This document shows positions 7,685-15,902 of a stretch of DNA of 32,623 nucleotides, piece by piece. A model generated the notes under the pieces. It was given only the letters and a program-made list of their open reading frames with translations. It made no database searches and was not told the origin of the DNA. Origin of the DNA: Candidatus Thermoflexus sinensis (GTDB lineage: Bacteria; Chloroflexota; Anaerolineae; Thermoflexales; Thermoflexaceae); NCBI GenBank assembly GCA_016842045.1, contig JAEVEY010000126.1, positions 1 to 32,623 of the forward strand. The letters run 5' to 3'. Within the stretch, counting starts at the first letter, position 1, and each line of letters starts with the position of its first letter. A program made the position numbers and the translations under genes.

Positions 7685-9585
7685 CAGGCCGGCGATTCCA
7701 GCAACCATCCCAGACCCAGCTCTCGCAGCTTCTCCGGTGTAGGCACCCCTGCCCGGGTCCAGCCCGCCAGCTCATAATAACGATCCAGGGCTCGTTCCAT
7801 TTCCTCCCGATCCAGGGCCATGCCGGCTGTGGGCCCGGTTCCCTGAAGCGCCCGGAAGAATTTCTTCGGCAGCTGATCCGCCCGGCGATCCAGGCCCTCC
7901 CGCGCGTTGAACCACCGCAACAAATTCAGGCGGCGTTCCCCAATCCGCAACAGCTCCTCCAGGGTGAAATCCGTCCAACCGGTCACCGCACGGACCATCT
8001 GCACCGTCTCCTCAGGTCCGTAGAGCGTCCAGGCTGGACCATATACGAACTGGCATAGTCCGGCCGAGTCCAGGAATGAGTAGAAAAGTTGCGTCAGGTA
8101 AGCGAAGCGGATTTTCTCCTCGCTCAAGCTGTATGGAGGCTGCGGCTGGGTAAGGCCCAGCAGCGCCAAACGCTGGAGATAGAGATCCGAGGCTCCTTCT
8201 TCATACATCGGATCGTGCTCGCTGGATTGATGGTCTGCGCCGAAGGGGTTGACCGCATAAATCAGCCCGAGGGATCGCTTGGCATGCGGCATATGCGCAG
8301 GGGCCTCCTGGTTCTTCACGGTGATCAGAAACTCATGACCCTTCCCCAGCCGATCCGCTGCGCGCGCGGAGCCTTCCGCCAGGATATCCCCGATTCCCTC
8401 CCGTTTGAGGATCATCTCCAGGAGCCTCAGCATGGCCTCGGCGTCGCCGAAACGCAGTGGAAATCCAATCTCCGCCTCTGTGAGAACGCCCTTCTCAAAG
8501 CATTCCATGACCCATGCGATGGTGGCTCCGCAGGAGATCGTATCTACCCCATATTGATTGCAGAGCTGGTTCGCCAGAGAGATCGCATCCAGATCGTCCA
8601 CCCCACAGTATGAGCCGAAGGTGGCAATGGTTTCATATTCCGGTCCGCCATAAAACGGATCCACTTTCCGACCGTTCCATTCCGTCTCCACCACGCGCTT
8701 GCATCGGACGACACAGGCGTAGCATGTGTCACGCTCTTTGAGAATGGTTTCCGCCATCCGTTCGCCTGTGATCTTCTCGAATCCCTCGAACTGCCCGGCA
8801 TTGTAGTTGTAAGTCGGCAGGGTGCCCGCCATCTGTTGCCAGGCCACCACGCTGGCCGTCCCATAAAGGGCCAGCCCCTGCACATCGGGATTGCTCTCAA
8901 CATGGCGCGCTCCCCATGCGGCCAGGTCCGCCAGAGCCTTTGGATCAGCAACGGCTGCCCTGTGATGGCCACGGACGACGATGGCCTTCAGGTTTTTGGA
9001 ACCCATCACCGCCCCCATGCCGGTCCGACCGTTGGCCCGATTGGACATGTTCATAATGGCGGCGAAGCGAACCAGCCGCTCGCCCGCCGGGCCGATCTGG
9101 GCGACCTCAATCTGATCATCTCCCAGCTCTTCTCGAAGCATCCGCTCGGCCTCGCCGGTGATCCGGCCCCACAGGTGCGCGGCATCCCGCAATTCGGCTT
9201 CGCCATCATGGATCCAGAGGTACACCGGCTTCGGGGCGCGGCCGCGGATCACAATGCCATCGAAGCCGGCATATTTCAGCTCGGCAGGGAAGAAACCTCC
9301 GCTCTGGGAGTCCCCGATCGCGCCGGTGAGAGGGGATTTGGCATTGGCCATCAGGCGGGATTGCCCGGAGATCGGCGCTCCGGTAAGGGGGCTGAGGAAA
9401 AGGGTGAGGATATTACGAGGATCGAGAGGATCAACGCCAGGGGGCATCTCTCTCAGGATGTAGTAGAGCCCCATGGCGCTGCCGCCCATATAGGTGCGAT
9501 AGAACGATTCCGGCGGCGTCTCCACCCACAGGCGGCCCTCTGTGAGATCGACGTGAAGAATGCGGCCCGCGTATCCGTGACCCAT
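7684..9585 (-). CDS. Aldehyde:ferredoxin oxidoreductase family protein
   Basis: Tungsten (or molybdenum) bis-pterin enzyme of 633 residues, oxidising aldehydes to acids with ferredoxin as acceptor. The N-terminal domain starts GYAGRILHVDLTEG and contains the pterin-binding region GGSAMGLYY and NAKSPLTGAIGDSQSGG. The Fe4S4 ligands appear as CYACVVRC (CxxCxxxC), with a later cysteine in GLCQFVYG. The EYETIATFGSYCGVDDL segment is typical of the family. The ATG at 9585 has AGGAGG 6 nt upstream, so the longer open frame, which reads back into a repeat, is not used. It is first in a minus-strand run with the glycosyltransferase remnant and M28 gene. The natural aldehyde is not predictable, and mobA lies 10 kb away. 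Confidence 0.93.
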   Translation of the reverse strand: MGHGYAGRILHVDLTEGRLWVETPPESFYRTYMGGSAMGLYYILREMPPGVDPLDPRNILTLFLSPLTGAPISGQSRLMANAKSPLTGAIGDSQSGGFFPAELKYAGFDGIVIRGRAPKPVYLWIHDGEAELRDAAHLWGRITGEAERMLREELGDDQIEVAQIGPAGERLVRFAAIMNMSNRANGRTGMGAVMGSKNLKAIVVRGHHRAAVADPKALADLAAWGARHVESNPDVQGLALYGTASVVAWQQMAGTLPTYNYNAGQFEGFEKITGERMAETILKERDTCYACVVRCKRVVETEWNGRKVDPFYGGPEYETIATFGSYCGVDDLDAISLANQLCNQYGVDTISCGATIAWVMECFEKGVLTEAEIGFPLRFGDAEAMLRLLEMILKREGIGDILAEGSARAADRLGKGHEFLITVKNQEAPAHMPHAKRSLGLIYAVNPFGADHQSSEHDPMYEEGASDLYLQRLALLGLTQPQPPYSLSEEKIRFAYLTQLFYSFLDSAGLCQFVYGPAWTLYGPEETVQMVRAVTGWTDFTLEELLRIGERRLNLLRWFNAREGLDRRADQLPKKFFRALQGTGPTAGMALDREEMERALDRYYELAGWTRAGVPTPEKLRELGLGWLLESPA

Positions 9586-9620
9586 GGCTTCCTCCTGTGA
9601 AATGGGATTCTCAACATTGT

Positions 9621-9729
9621 TAGGAGTTACGCAGTTGAAAGCTCTAAAGGTGGAACGGAATGGCCCCACCCCCCTTCCTCCCCCCTCCCCACGGCCCCAG
9701 GGGCCGTGGGGAGGGGGAGAAAAATCCTT
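9621..9729 (+). mobile_element. Miniature element family B, right-truncated copy
   Basis: From TAGGAGTTACGCAGTT (9621-9636) through a perfect-arm GC hairpin (9678-9719) to AAAATCCTT this matches the complete element at 29731-29879, apart from a short internal deletion and scattered changes. The right inverted repeat is missing; after 9729 the sequence changes to an unrelated GC hairpin. It lies 36 bp upstream of the oxidoreductase start, so that gene's promoter must lie in or beyond it. Confidence 0.7.
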
Positions 9730-9768
9730 TTTGGGGGCGGAGCGGGGCGCCGAAGGCTGGGGGTGTGA

Positions 9769-9789
9769 GGGCGCGCCTTCGGCGCGCCC
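9769..9789. repeat. GGCGCGCC hairpin with TTC loop
   Basis: Nine-base arms GGGCGCGCC and GGCGCGCCC surround TTC, so RNA of the plus strand would form a C(UUCG)G tetraloop. Flanking GGGGGTGT and CACTCCCC extend the stem imperfectly. The same core recurs at 24057-24099. It lies between the DUF402 stop and the truncated family B element. Confidence 0.6.
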
Positions 9790-9810
9790 CACTCCCCACA
9801 TTCTTTTCTG

Positions 9811-10293
9811 TCAGCGGGGGAGCTGATGAAATGGAGGCTCCCGCCGGCGAACCTTCGTCAAAAGGTCCTGAAGAGCGGAGCGGGCGGCTTCATATGCCTG
9901 TGGATCCTGCTCCTGCAATCCCAACGCCTCAAACTCCTCCTCGTCCAGAATGAGCGTCTCCCCAGCCGGCGTCACAAAGAGATCCAGCGCAAGGTCGCGG
10001 ATCTCGATCTCGCCTTCCGAAATCCGGGGAGGATAGATGATATCGCAATACCATCCTTTCAGCCGGTCATCCCGATGGTGGTGGATCTCATAGATCACGA
10101 ACCAGCGATCCCGGAAGAAGTATTCCACGAAGCGATCCGCCGGCTCCAGGACGGCATACCCCAGATCGAGAGGAGGGCGATCCCAGTAAGCCTCCAGGAC
10201 GATCCCCTCCGGCGAGGCCTGCAACAGGCGTCCGGTGTAAATGATCCGGAGTTTCCCGTCGACAGCGAGCCGCCGCACCTGGATCGAGGGCAT
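9811..10293 (-). CDS. DUF402 domain-containing protein
   Basis: A 160-residue protein of the DUF402 (FomD-like) family, relatives of which include hydrolases acting on nucleoside diphosphates or cytidylyl phosphonates. The family core is visible: a beta-rich N-terminus, then YFFRDRWFVIYEIH, GWYCDIIYPP, DLALDLFVTPAG and the acidic LDEEEFEAL, whose Asp and Glu residues probably bind a metal ion. The C-terminal helix (about 130-150) ends the protein. I chose the ATG at 10293 (GAGG 8 nt upstream); a GTG at 10323 with GGAGG is also possible and would overlap the CBS gene by 16 nt. Either way it is probably co-transcribed with the CBS gene. The physiological substrate is unknown. Confidence 0.85.
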   Translation of the reverse strand: MPSIQVRRLAVDGKLRIIYTGRLLQASPEGIVLEAYWDRPPLDLGYAVLEPADRFVEYFFRDRWFVIYEIHHHRDDRLKGWYCDIIYPPRISEGEIEIRDLALDLFVTPAGETLILDEEEFEALGLQEQDPQAYEAARSALQDLLTKVRRREPPFHQLPR

Positions 10294-10307
10294 GGACTTC
10301 GCCTCGT

Positions 10308-10724
10308 TCAATCCGGGCCCCACCCCCGCTCCTCCACGGCCTGGAAGATGTCGGTATCACTCACAATGCCGACCGGCTTCCCGTCCTGCATCACCACTGC
10401 CCGCCGGATGTTGGCATCCAGCATGATGATGGAGCACTGGCGAATGGTGGTGTCCGGGGAGACGGTGATCAGGGGCGCGCTCATCAGGTCTCGAACTTTT
10501 AACCCCTTCAAGGGCCGATCCGCGGCGACCACTTTCTTGAGGATGTCCCGCTTGGTCATAATCCCCCAGGTTCCGTGAGGCCCTTCGGGCTCCACCACCA
10601 CGCTGGAGATGCCCTTCTGGACCATCAGGTGCAACGCCTCCTCCACCGGCATGTCCGGCGGGACGGTCACGACCGGCGAGGTCATAATTTCGGCCACCGT
10701 ATATGGCTTGGGCTTGCGCTCCAT
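10308..10724 (-). CDS. CBS-pair domain protein
   Basis: A 138-residue stand-alone pair of CBS domains (about 8-65 and 75-132). The first begins VAEIMTSPVVTVPPDMPVEEALHLM and the second VRDLMSAPLITVSPDTTIRQC. Each ends in the usual strand-turn GIMTKRDIL or GIVSDTDIF. Such pairs bind adenosine nucleotides (AMP, ATP, SAM) or NAD and usually act as sensors, but alone they have no known reaction. The ATG at 10724 has AGGGGT 7 nt upstream. The gene is directly followed by, or overlaps, the DUF402 gene, so the two are likely one operon. The upstream side is occupied by a tRNA-like arm and a family A element. Confidence 0.9.
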   Translation of the reverse strand: MERKPKPYTVAEIMTSPVVTVPPDMPVEEALHLMVQKGISSVVVEPEGPHGTWGIMTKRDILKKVVAADRPLKGLKVRDLMSAPLITVSPDTTIRQCSIIMLDANIRRAVVMQDGKPVGIVSDTDIFQAVEERGWGPD

Positions 10725-10747
10725 CGTCACCCCTCTGAGCAAAGTAT

Positions 10748-10774
10748 GCTGCCTCCCGGGAATCGAACCGGGCG
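10748..10774 (-). other. Possible tRNA T-arm and acceptor remnant
   Basis: The minus strand reads GCCCGG-TTCGATT-CCCGGG-AGGCAGCA, like the T-arm and 3' acceptor strand of a tRNA. The T-stem is one base short, so one pair fails, and no matching 5' acceptor, D-arm or anticodon arm is found upstream. It is therefore not a functional tRNA. It may be a decayed gene end or a relic of integration. Confidence 0.25.
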
Positions 10775-10820
10775 CAAAGGACATCCGGCCCAGCCCATCG
10801 TGAGAAGAGGCTTTTGTAAG

Positions 10821-11039
10821 CTGGACCTTGGACAAACTCCTTCCTTTCCTCAGGATGGGGGATTGGGGGTGGGTGGGGCCGCCTTCGGCGGCCCCAGGCC
10901 CCACCCACCCCCAAATCCTTCAACTTCCTTCCTCCCCGCGGCCCAAAGGGCCGCGGGGAGGAAGGAAGGGGGGAGGCTTGCCTCGCGCAAGGGAAGGGCC
11001 TGAACGAGAAATCAGACGGCCCGTTTGTCCAAAGTCCAA
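10821..11039 (-). mobile_element. Miniature element family A, copy 3 (complete, inverted)
   Basis: A 219-bp copy in the opposite orientation to copies 1 and 2. Its ends are CTGGACCTTGGACAAAC and the complement of TTGGACTTTGGACAAAC. It carries the perfect 21-bp GC hairpin with AAA loop (10924-10968) and the second hairpin. Flanks TTTGTAAG and TTTATAAA match at 6 of 8 positions, a possible decayed target duplication. The loop of the second hairpin still reads TTCG on the plus strand, unlike the rest of this inverted copy. It lies between the divergent CBS and aroA genes. Confidence 0.78.
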
Positions 11040-11165
11040 TTTATAAAATTATGGCTCACTTAGCAAAATGCGGTAGTCCCTCCCAGGCCCCCTGTTCCCC
11101 ATCCCAACAGCGCCGGGCGATAAAATAAAGAGCCGAGGCGCGATCATCCTCAAAGAGGAGAATCC

Positions 11166-12464
11166 ATGCGTTTACGGATCCGGCCTGCCTCTCCGCTGAG
11201 TGGCATGATCTCCGTTCCGGGGGATAAATCCATATCCCACCGGGCACTGTTATTCGCAGCCCTCGCCGATGGGGTTTCCAACCTTCAGGGCTGGCTTCCG
11301 GCGGCCGATTGCGAAGCGACCCTCCGCTGCGTCCGTGCCCTGGGGATCGAGGTGGAACGACACGCGGAGGATCACCTCATCGTCCACGGGAGTGGCCTGA
11401 AAGGTCTTCGGCCAGCCTCCGGACCGCTGGATTGCGGCGGCTCCGGGACCACGATGCGGCTCCTGATGGGGATCCTGGCCGCGTTCCCCTTCCCCAGCGT
11501 GCTGGTGGGAAACCCGCAACTCTCCCGTCGTCCGATGGAGCGAGTCGCCCGGCCATTGCGCCAGATGGGCGCAGACGTAATTACCACAGAGGGTCACGCG
11601 CCCGTCTATGTGCGGGGTGGCGCACTCCGGGGCATTCGCTATGAGCTTCCGGTAGCCAGCGCTCAGGTGAAATCGGCTGTCCTGCTGGCCGGGCTTTATG
11701 CGGACCGCCCGACAGCGGTGATCGAGCCGGCCCCCTCACGGGATCATACGGAACGCCTGCTGAGGGCAATGGGAGCTTCCGTGGAATGGGACGGGCACAC
11801 CATCACGATCCATCCGGCAGAGCAACTGCTTCCTATTTCCCTGAGGATCCCGGGGGATCCGTCTTCCGCAGCCTTCCTGATCGCAGCGGCGCTGCTGATC
11901 CCCGGCTCAGCAGTTCAGATCCATGGTGTTCTGCTGAACCCCACGCGTTTAGGATGGGTAGAGGCGTGGCAGGCGATGGGCGCGCCCATTCAGGTGATCC
12001 CGGAGGGTGAAGCGGGCGGGGAGCCGGTGGGACGTCTGCACGCGACGGCGGCCACCCACCTGCAGGCGATCGAGATTGCCGGGGCGATGGTTCCCCGAAT
12101 GATCGATGAGTTCCCGATTTTCGCGGTGATCGCCACCCAGGCGGAGGGTGTCACTCAGGTCCGCGATGCAGCGGAGCTGCGGGTCAAGGAAAGCGACCGC
12201 ATCGCCGCGCTGGCCATGGAGCTGCGCCGTATGGGCGCACGGATCGAGGAGCATCCGGACGGCTTCACGATCTATGGGCCCACCCCCTTGCGAGGGACCG
12301 TTGTCCAAAGCCATGGGGATCACCGCCTTGCCATGGCCCTGGCGGTCGCCGGGCTGATCGCCCAGGGGGAAACCATCGTCGAGGACGCGGCATGCATTGC
12401 GGACAGCTTTCCGGGGTTCGTGGAAGTTATGCGGGCCCTCGGCGCGGAGATGGAAATCGAATAG
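11166..12464 (+). CDS. aroA: 3-phosphoshikimate 1-carboxyvinyltransferase (EPSP synthase)
   Basis: Joins shikimate-3-phosphate and phosphoenolpyruvate to make EPSP in the shikimate pathway. The 432 residues cover both halves of the inside-out alpha/beta barrel. Motifs are PGDKSISHRALL near residue 20, the PEP loop GGSGTTMRLLMG near 95, NPQLSRRPM, and RVKESDRI near 340 with HGDHRLAMA. The ATG at 11166 has GAGGAG 5 nt upstream. In the PEP loop the residue equal to E. coli Gly96 is Gly, but Pro101 is replaced by Leu. TAAAAT at 11121-11126 could be a -10 box with no clear -35. It stands alone, converging with the lipid-kinase-like gene. Confidence 0.95.
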   Translation: MRLRIRPASPLSGMISVPGDKSISHRALLFAALADGVSNLQGWLPAADCEATLRCVRALGIEVERHAEDHLIVHGSGLKGLRPASGPLDCGGSGTTMRLLMGILAAFPFPSVLVGNPQLSRRPMERVARPLRQMGADVITTEGHAPVYVRGGALRGIRYELPVASAQVKSAVLLAGLYADRPTAVIEPAPSRDHTERLLRAMGASVEWDGHTITIHPAEQLLPISLRIPGDPSSAAFLIAAALLIPGSAVQIHGVLLNPTRLGWVEAWQAMGAPIQVIPEGEAGGEPVGRLHATAATHLQAIEIAGAMVPRMIDEFPIFAVIATQAEGVTQVRDAAELRVKESDRIAALAMELRRMGARIEEHPDGFTIYGPTPLRGTVVQSHGDHRLAMALAVAGLIAQGETIVEDAACIADSFPGFVEVMRALGAEMEIE

Positions 12465-12560
12465 AGGAGTGTTAGCTAGTTGCCCCTATGATCATGGTGG
12501 TGCATGCCATGCGTTCTCCATTGGACGCTTTCCCGCAGCTCCCCCTGCCTCAAGGCTGAC

Positions 12561-13508
12561 CTACAACCCCTGAAACAGATCCGCTGGAGCAGTGGGGGGG
12601 ACCAGGATCCGAAGAGAGCGGGGGATGATCTCGAAGACCATCGGGGTATAGCCAATGGGCTCTCCATCCACCTGGACCGGGACGACAGGACGGGTTTCGA
12701 CGACGACCCGGCGCCCGGTGAAGAACTTCACGGCCGGATCTTGAAGGTGACGACCTCCGAAAACATTGAAGAAATGCCGAATCGCCCATGGGAGCCCCAT
12801 CCCCCGGAACACGCAAATGTTGAGATAGCCATCATCCAGCACCGCCTGTGGGGCGATACGGACCAGACCGCCGTAAAGCTGGGCGTTCGCCACCAGGACC
12901 ACGAGGGTGCGCCCCTTTACCCGGCGGCGGCCGTCCACGATCACGGTGGCCCGCATGGCCGGGAAATCTTTTGCGATCATCGCAGCGGCGATCAGATAAG
13001 CCAGGGCCCCCAAACGCTTGGCATTGCGGGTCCGGGGTTCCATATGCTGGGCCACCTGGGCGTCCAGGCCGATGCCTGCCCACAGGAGGAAATAGCGACC
13101 GTTCGCCCGTCCGACATCGATGACATGCTCCCGGGCGGCCTCCAGCAGGTGGGCAGCAACCTGAATTCGAAGGGGATGGACAAGGGGATACACCGGGAGT
13201 CCCAGCTGTCTGGCCCATACGTTGCCGGTCCCCACCGGCAGGACACCTAAAGCCGCCGGCATCCCAACCAGGCCGTTGGCCACTTCATTGACGGTACCAT
13301 CTCCCCCCGCAGCGATGACCCAGTCGAACCCCTCCAGGGCAGCCTCGTGAGCCATGTCCGTGGCCATCCCCGGGCGCTCGGTGACCCGCAGGAGGACGGA
13401 CCATCCCAGTCCCTCCCATTTTCGGGCCACGGCCTGGACCTCCCGTAGCATCTCCCGTGGGCCAGCAACCGGGTTATAGATGATCATCACCTGACGTAGG
13501 CGCCCCAT
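12561..13508 (-). CDS. Diacylglycerol/lipid kinase family protein (YegS-like)
   Basis: ATP-dependent lipid kinase family protein of 315 residues. The N-terminal catalytic domain shows NPVAG (12-16), the nucleotide-binding GGDGTVNEV (68-76) and PVGTGNVWARQLGLP. A beta-rich C-terminal domain follows, including AGIGLDAQV, LDDGYLNICVF and VQVDGEPIG. The substrate may be diacylglycerol or another lipid; sequence does not decide. The ATG at 13508 lies only 12 nt below the uvrB stop, so the two genes are very likely co-transcribed, an arrangement without an obvious functional link. It converges with aroA; the 96 nt between them holds no clear terminator. Confidence 0.9.
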   Translation of the reverse strand: MGRLRQVMIIYNPVAGPREMLREVQAVARKWEGLGWSVLLRVTERPGMATDMAHEAALEGFDWVIAAGGDGTVNEVANGLVGMPAALGVLPVGTGNVWARQLGLPVYPLVHPLRIQVAAHLLEAAREHVIDVGRANGRYFLLWAGIGLDAQVAQHMEPRTRNAKRLGALAYLIAAAMIAKDFPAMRATVIVDGRRRVKGRTLVVLVANAQLYGGLVRIAPQAVLDDGYLNICVFRGMGLPWAIRHFFNVFGGRHLQDPAVKFFTGRRVVVETRPVVPVQVDGEPIGYTPMVFEIIPRSLRILVPPTAPADLFQGL

Positions 13509-13520
13509 CGCGTAACTCTC

Positions 13521-15650
13521 TCATGGAGATCGAGGATGCCGTCCGCGTCGCCGTCCCTGGGCGGGAGTCGGTTTCACCGGGGCAGGAGCTGTTCCTTCCC
13601 CTTCTTCCTCTGCGATCCGCTCCAGCTCGACCAGCCGGCGGAGCCGCGCCTCCGGCGGGGTCTCTGCCAGCTCGATCATCCGTAGCTGCTCGCGCAGTTC
13701 GAAGATCTGGTCCCGCAGGGCGGCGGCTTTTTCAAACTCCAGGGCCTGGGCAGCCCGCTTCATCTCTTTCTCCAGCGCGCGAATCAGGCGCTGCAGCTCA
13801 TCCTTCGGCATCACTGGCAGCCGCCCGGGCACCCCCACTTCCTCCGCCACCATCTCCCGAACCCGATCGGTGAGATCCCGTACGGCCTTCACAATCGAAC
13901 GGGGCTCGATTCCGTGCGCCCGGTTATAAGCCTCCTGGATCGCCCGTCGGCGGTTGGTCTCCTCGATCGCCCGACGCATGGACTCCGTGACCGTGTCCGC
14001 ATAGAGGATGGCCGTCCCGTTCACGTGACGGGCAGCCCGCCCGATGGTCTGGATCAGGGCGGTCTCGCTCCGCAGGAAGCCCTCTTTGTCCGCATCCAGC
14101 ACCGCCACCAGCGAGACCTCTGGGAGATCGAGACCTTCCCGCAGCAGATTGATCCCCACGACCACATCGTAGACCCCCAGCCGGAGATCCCGCAGGATCT
14201 CCACCCGCTCCAGGGTCTCGATGTCGGCGTGGAGATAATGGGTGCGGATCCCCATTTCATTCAGATAATCCGAGAGCTCCTCCGCCAGGCGTTTCGTGAG
14301 GGTGGTGACCAGCGCCCGTTCGCCCCGGGCGACGCGCTTCCGAATCTCGCCGATGAGATCCTCAATCTGGCCCTTTGTCGGCCGCACTTCCACCACCGGA
14401 TCCAAGATGCCGGTCGGGCGGATCAGCTGCTCCACAATCTGCTCGGACTTCTCCAGCTCATAAGGCCCAGGGGTGGCGGACATAAAGATCACCTGACGGA
14501 CCCGCTGTTCGAATTCCTCGAAGGTGAGCGGGCGGTTATCCAGAGCAGAGGGGAGCCGGAAGCCGTATTCCACCAGGGTCTCCTTCCGGGAGCGGTCGCC
14601 ATGATACATCCCGCGCAACTGCGGGATCGTCATGTGGGACTCATCGATGACCACCAGGAAGTCATCGGGGAAATAATCCAGAAGAGTCCAGGGCGGCTCG
14701 CCCGGAGCCCGCCCATCCAGGTGGCGGGAGTAGTTCTCAATGCCGTGGCAATAACCCACCTCCCGGAGCATCTCCAGATCATAAAGGGTCCGCTGGCGGA
14801 GCCGCTCCGCCTCCAGGAACTTCCCCTGAGCCCGGAGCTCCTCCAGCCGCTCATGGAGCTCCCGCTCGATGGCTTCGATGGCCCGGCGCAGTTTCTCCTC
14901 CGGGGTCACGAAGTGTTTGGCGGGGTAGATTTCCACTGATTCATGCAAACGCAGCACCTCCCCGGTGAGGGGATCGAACTCCACCAGGCGGTCAATCTCA
15001 TCCCCCCAGAACTCGATCCGCAACGCCGTATCCTGATAAGCGGGAAAGACATCCACCGTGTCCCCACGTACCCGGAAGGTCCCTCGGCGGAAGTCCACAT
15101 CGTTGCGCGTGTACTGGATGTCGACGAGGTGGCGCAACAGGTTGTCCCGGCGGCGGACCTGGCCCCGCTGCAATCGGATCACTACCTGACCCCAATCGTG
15201 AGGGTTGCCGATGCCGTAGATGCAGGAAACCGAGGCGACGATGATCACGTCTCGTCGGGTGAACAGCGCCTGGGTGGCCGCGAGGCGCAAACGTTCGATC
15301 TCCTCATTGATGCTCGTCTCCTTTTCAATGTAGGTATCCGTTTGGGGAATGTAAGCCTCCGGCTGATAGTAATCGTAATAGCTGACGAAGTATTCCACTG
15401 CATTGTGGGGGAAGAACTCACGGAACTCCGCATAGAGCTGTGCGGCCAGGGTCTTGTTGTGGCTGATGACCAGAGTGGGTTTCTGGATGCGGGCGATGAC
15501 ATGGGCGATCGTGAAGGTCTTCCCGGTGCCGGTGGCCCCCAGGAGCGTTTGATAGCGATAGCCCTTACGCAGGCCCTCGACCAGCTTCTCGATGGCCTGA
15601 GGTTGATCTCCTGTGGGTTCAAAGGGCGCAACAAGCTGGAAGCGTTCCAT
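13521..15650 (-). CDS. uvrB: UvrABC excinuclease subunit B
   Basis: DNA-damage recognition helicase-like subunit of nucleotide excision repair, working with UvrA and UvrC. The 709 residues show the Walker A motif GATGTGKT (about 38-45), the damage-probing beta-hairpin region [24 protein letters not shown] (Walker B), SATPGPYE and QTIGRAARH (motif VI). A C-terminal UVR motif is also present ([20 protein letters not shown]). A basic, Pro/Gly-rich tail of about 25 residues extends past the UVR motif. The ATG at 15650 ([17 protein letters not shown]) has GAGG 6 nt upstream and fits homologue starts; the frame is open 38 codons further but without similarity. It heads a two-gene unit with the lipid-kinase-like gene. 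Confidence 0.96.
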   Translation of the reverse strand: MERFQLVAPFEPTGDQPQAIEKLVEGLRKGYRYQTLLGATGTGKTFTIAHVIARIQKPTLVISHNKTLAAQLYAEFREFFPHNAVEYFVSYYDYYQPEAYIPQTDTYIEKETSINEEIERLRLAATQALFTRRDVIIVASVSCIYGIGNPHDWGQVVIRLQRGQVRRRDNLLRHLVDIQYTRNDVDFRRGTFRVRGDTVDVFPAYQDTALRIEFWGDEIDRLVEFDPLTGEVLRLHESVEIYPAKHFVTPEEKLRRAIEAIERELHERLEELRAQGKFLEAERLRQRTLYDLEMLREVGYCHGIENYSRHLDGRAPGEPPWTLLDYFPDDFLVVIDESHMTIPQLRGMYHGDRSRKETLVEYGFRLPSALDNRPLTFEEFEQRVRQVIFMSATPGPYELEKSEQIVEQLIRPTGILDPVVEVRPTKGQIEDLIGEIRKRVARGERALVTTLTKRLAEELSDYLNEMGIRTHYLHADIETLERVEILRDLRLGVYDVVVGINLLREGLDLPEVSLVAVLDADKEGFLRSETALIQTIGRAARHVNGTAILYADTVTESMRRAIEETNRRRAIQEAYNRAHGIEPRSIVKAVRDLTDRVREMVAEEVGVPGRLPVMPKDELQRLIRALEKEMKRAAQALEFEKAAALRDQIFELREQLRMIELAETPPEARLRRLVELERIAEEEGEGTAPAPVKPTPAQGRRRGRHPRSP

Positions 15651-15773
15651 TTCAGGCCTCTTCCCCAGGGGCTCCCAGGGCTCAAACATGAACCCTGCTA
15701 TCGACCCATGAAGCTTCGAGCGGACGTGTTCAGCGGAGAAAGGAGGTCGCCTTTTTCCCTGCAATCGCTCCTG

Positions 15774-15822
15774 TCTTCAGGGATGGGCATGCCGCGGGAG
15801 AGAGCCCATCCATCCCTGAAGA
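15774..15822. repeat. Strong hairpin between purB and uvrB
   Basis: A perfect 13-bp pairing, TCTTCAGGGATGG (15774-15786) with CCATCCCTGAAGA (15810-15822), surrounds a GC-rich loop. On the minus strand it lies 80 nt after the purB stop and 123 nt before the uvrB start. No T-tract follows, so it may be a purB end structure or a uvrB leader element. Confidence 0.5.
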
Positions 15823-15902
15823 TCCCGAGAGAGGACCCCGCTCTTTCCTTATGAAGTTTACTACCTTAGAACGCGCTGGCGCCACCTGGCGACCCCAACC
15901 GC

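Noticed and set aside
6203-9600. Plus-strand open frames opposite the M28 and aldehyde:ferredoxin oxidoreductase genes (6203-7234, 7201-8058, 8836-9600)
   Set aside because: They are antisense shadows typical of GC-rich DNA; residues are Arg/Pro/Gln-rich, no ribosome sites, and the minus-strand proteins are well supported.
10748-10774. Functional tRNA gene on the minus strand
   Set aside because: Only a T-arm-like segment is present; the stem lacks one base and no D-arm, anticodon arm or 5' acceptor strand is found.
12301-12325. Family A end sequence (TTGTCCAAAG) inside aroA
   Set aside because: Only ten bases match, they encode conserved aroA residues before HGDHRLAM, and no partner end is nearby.
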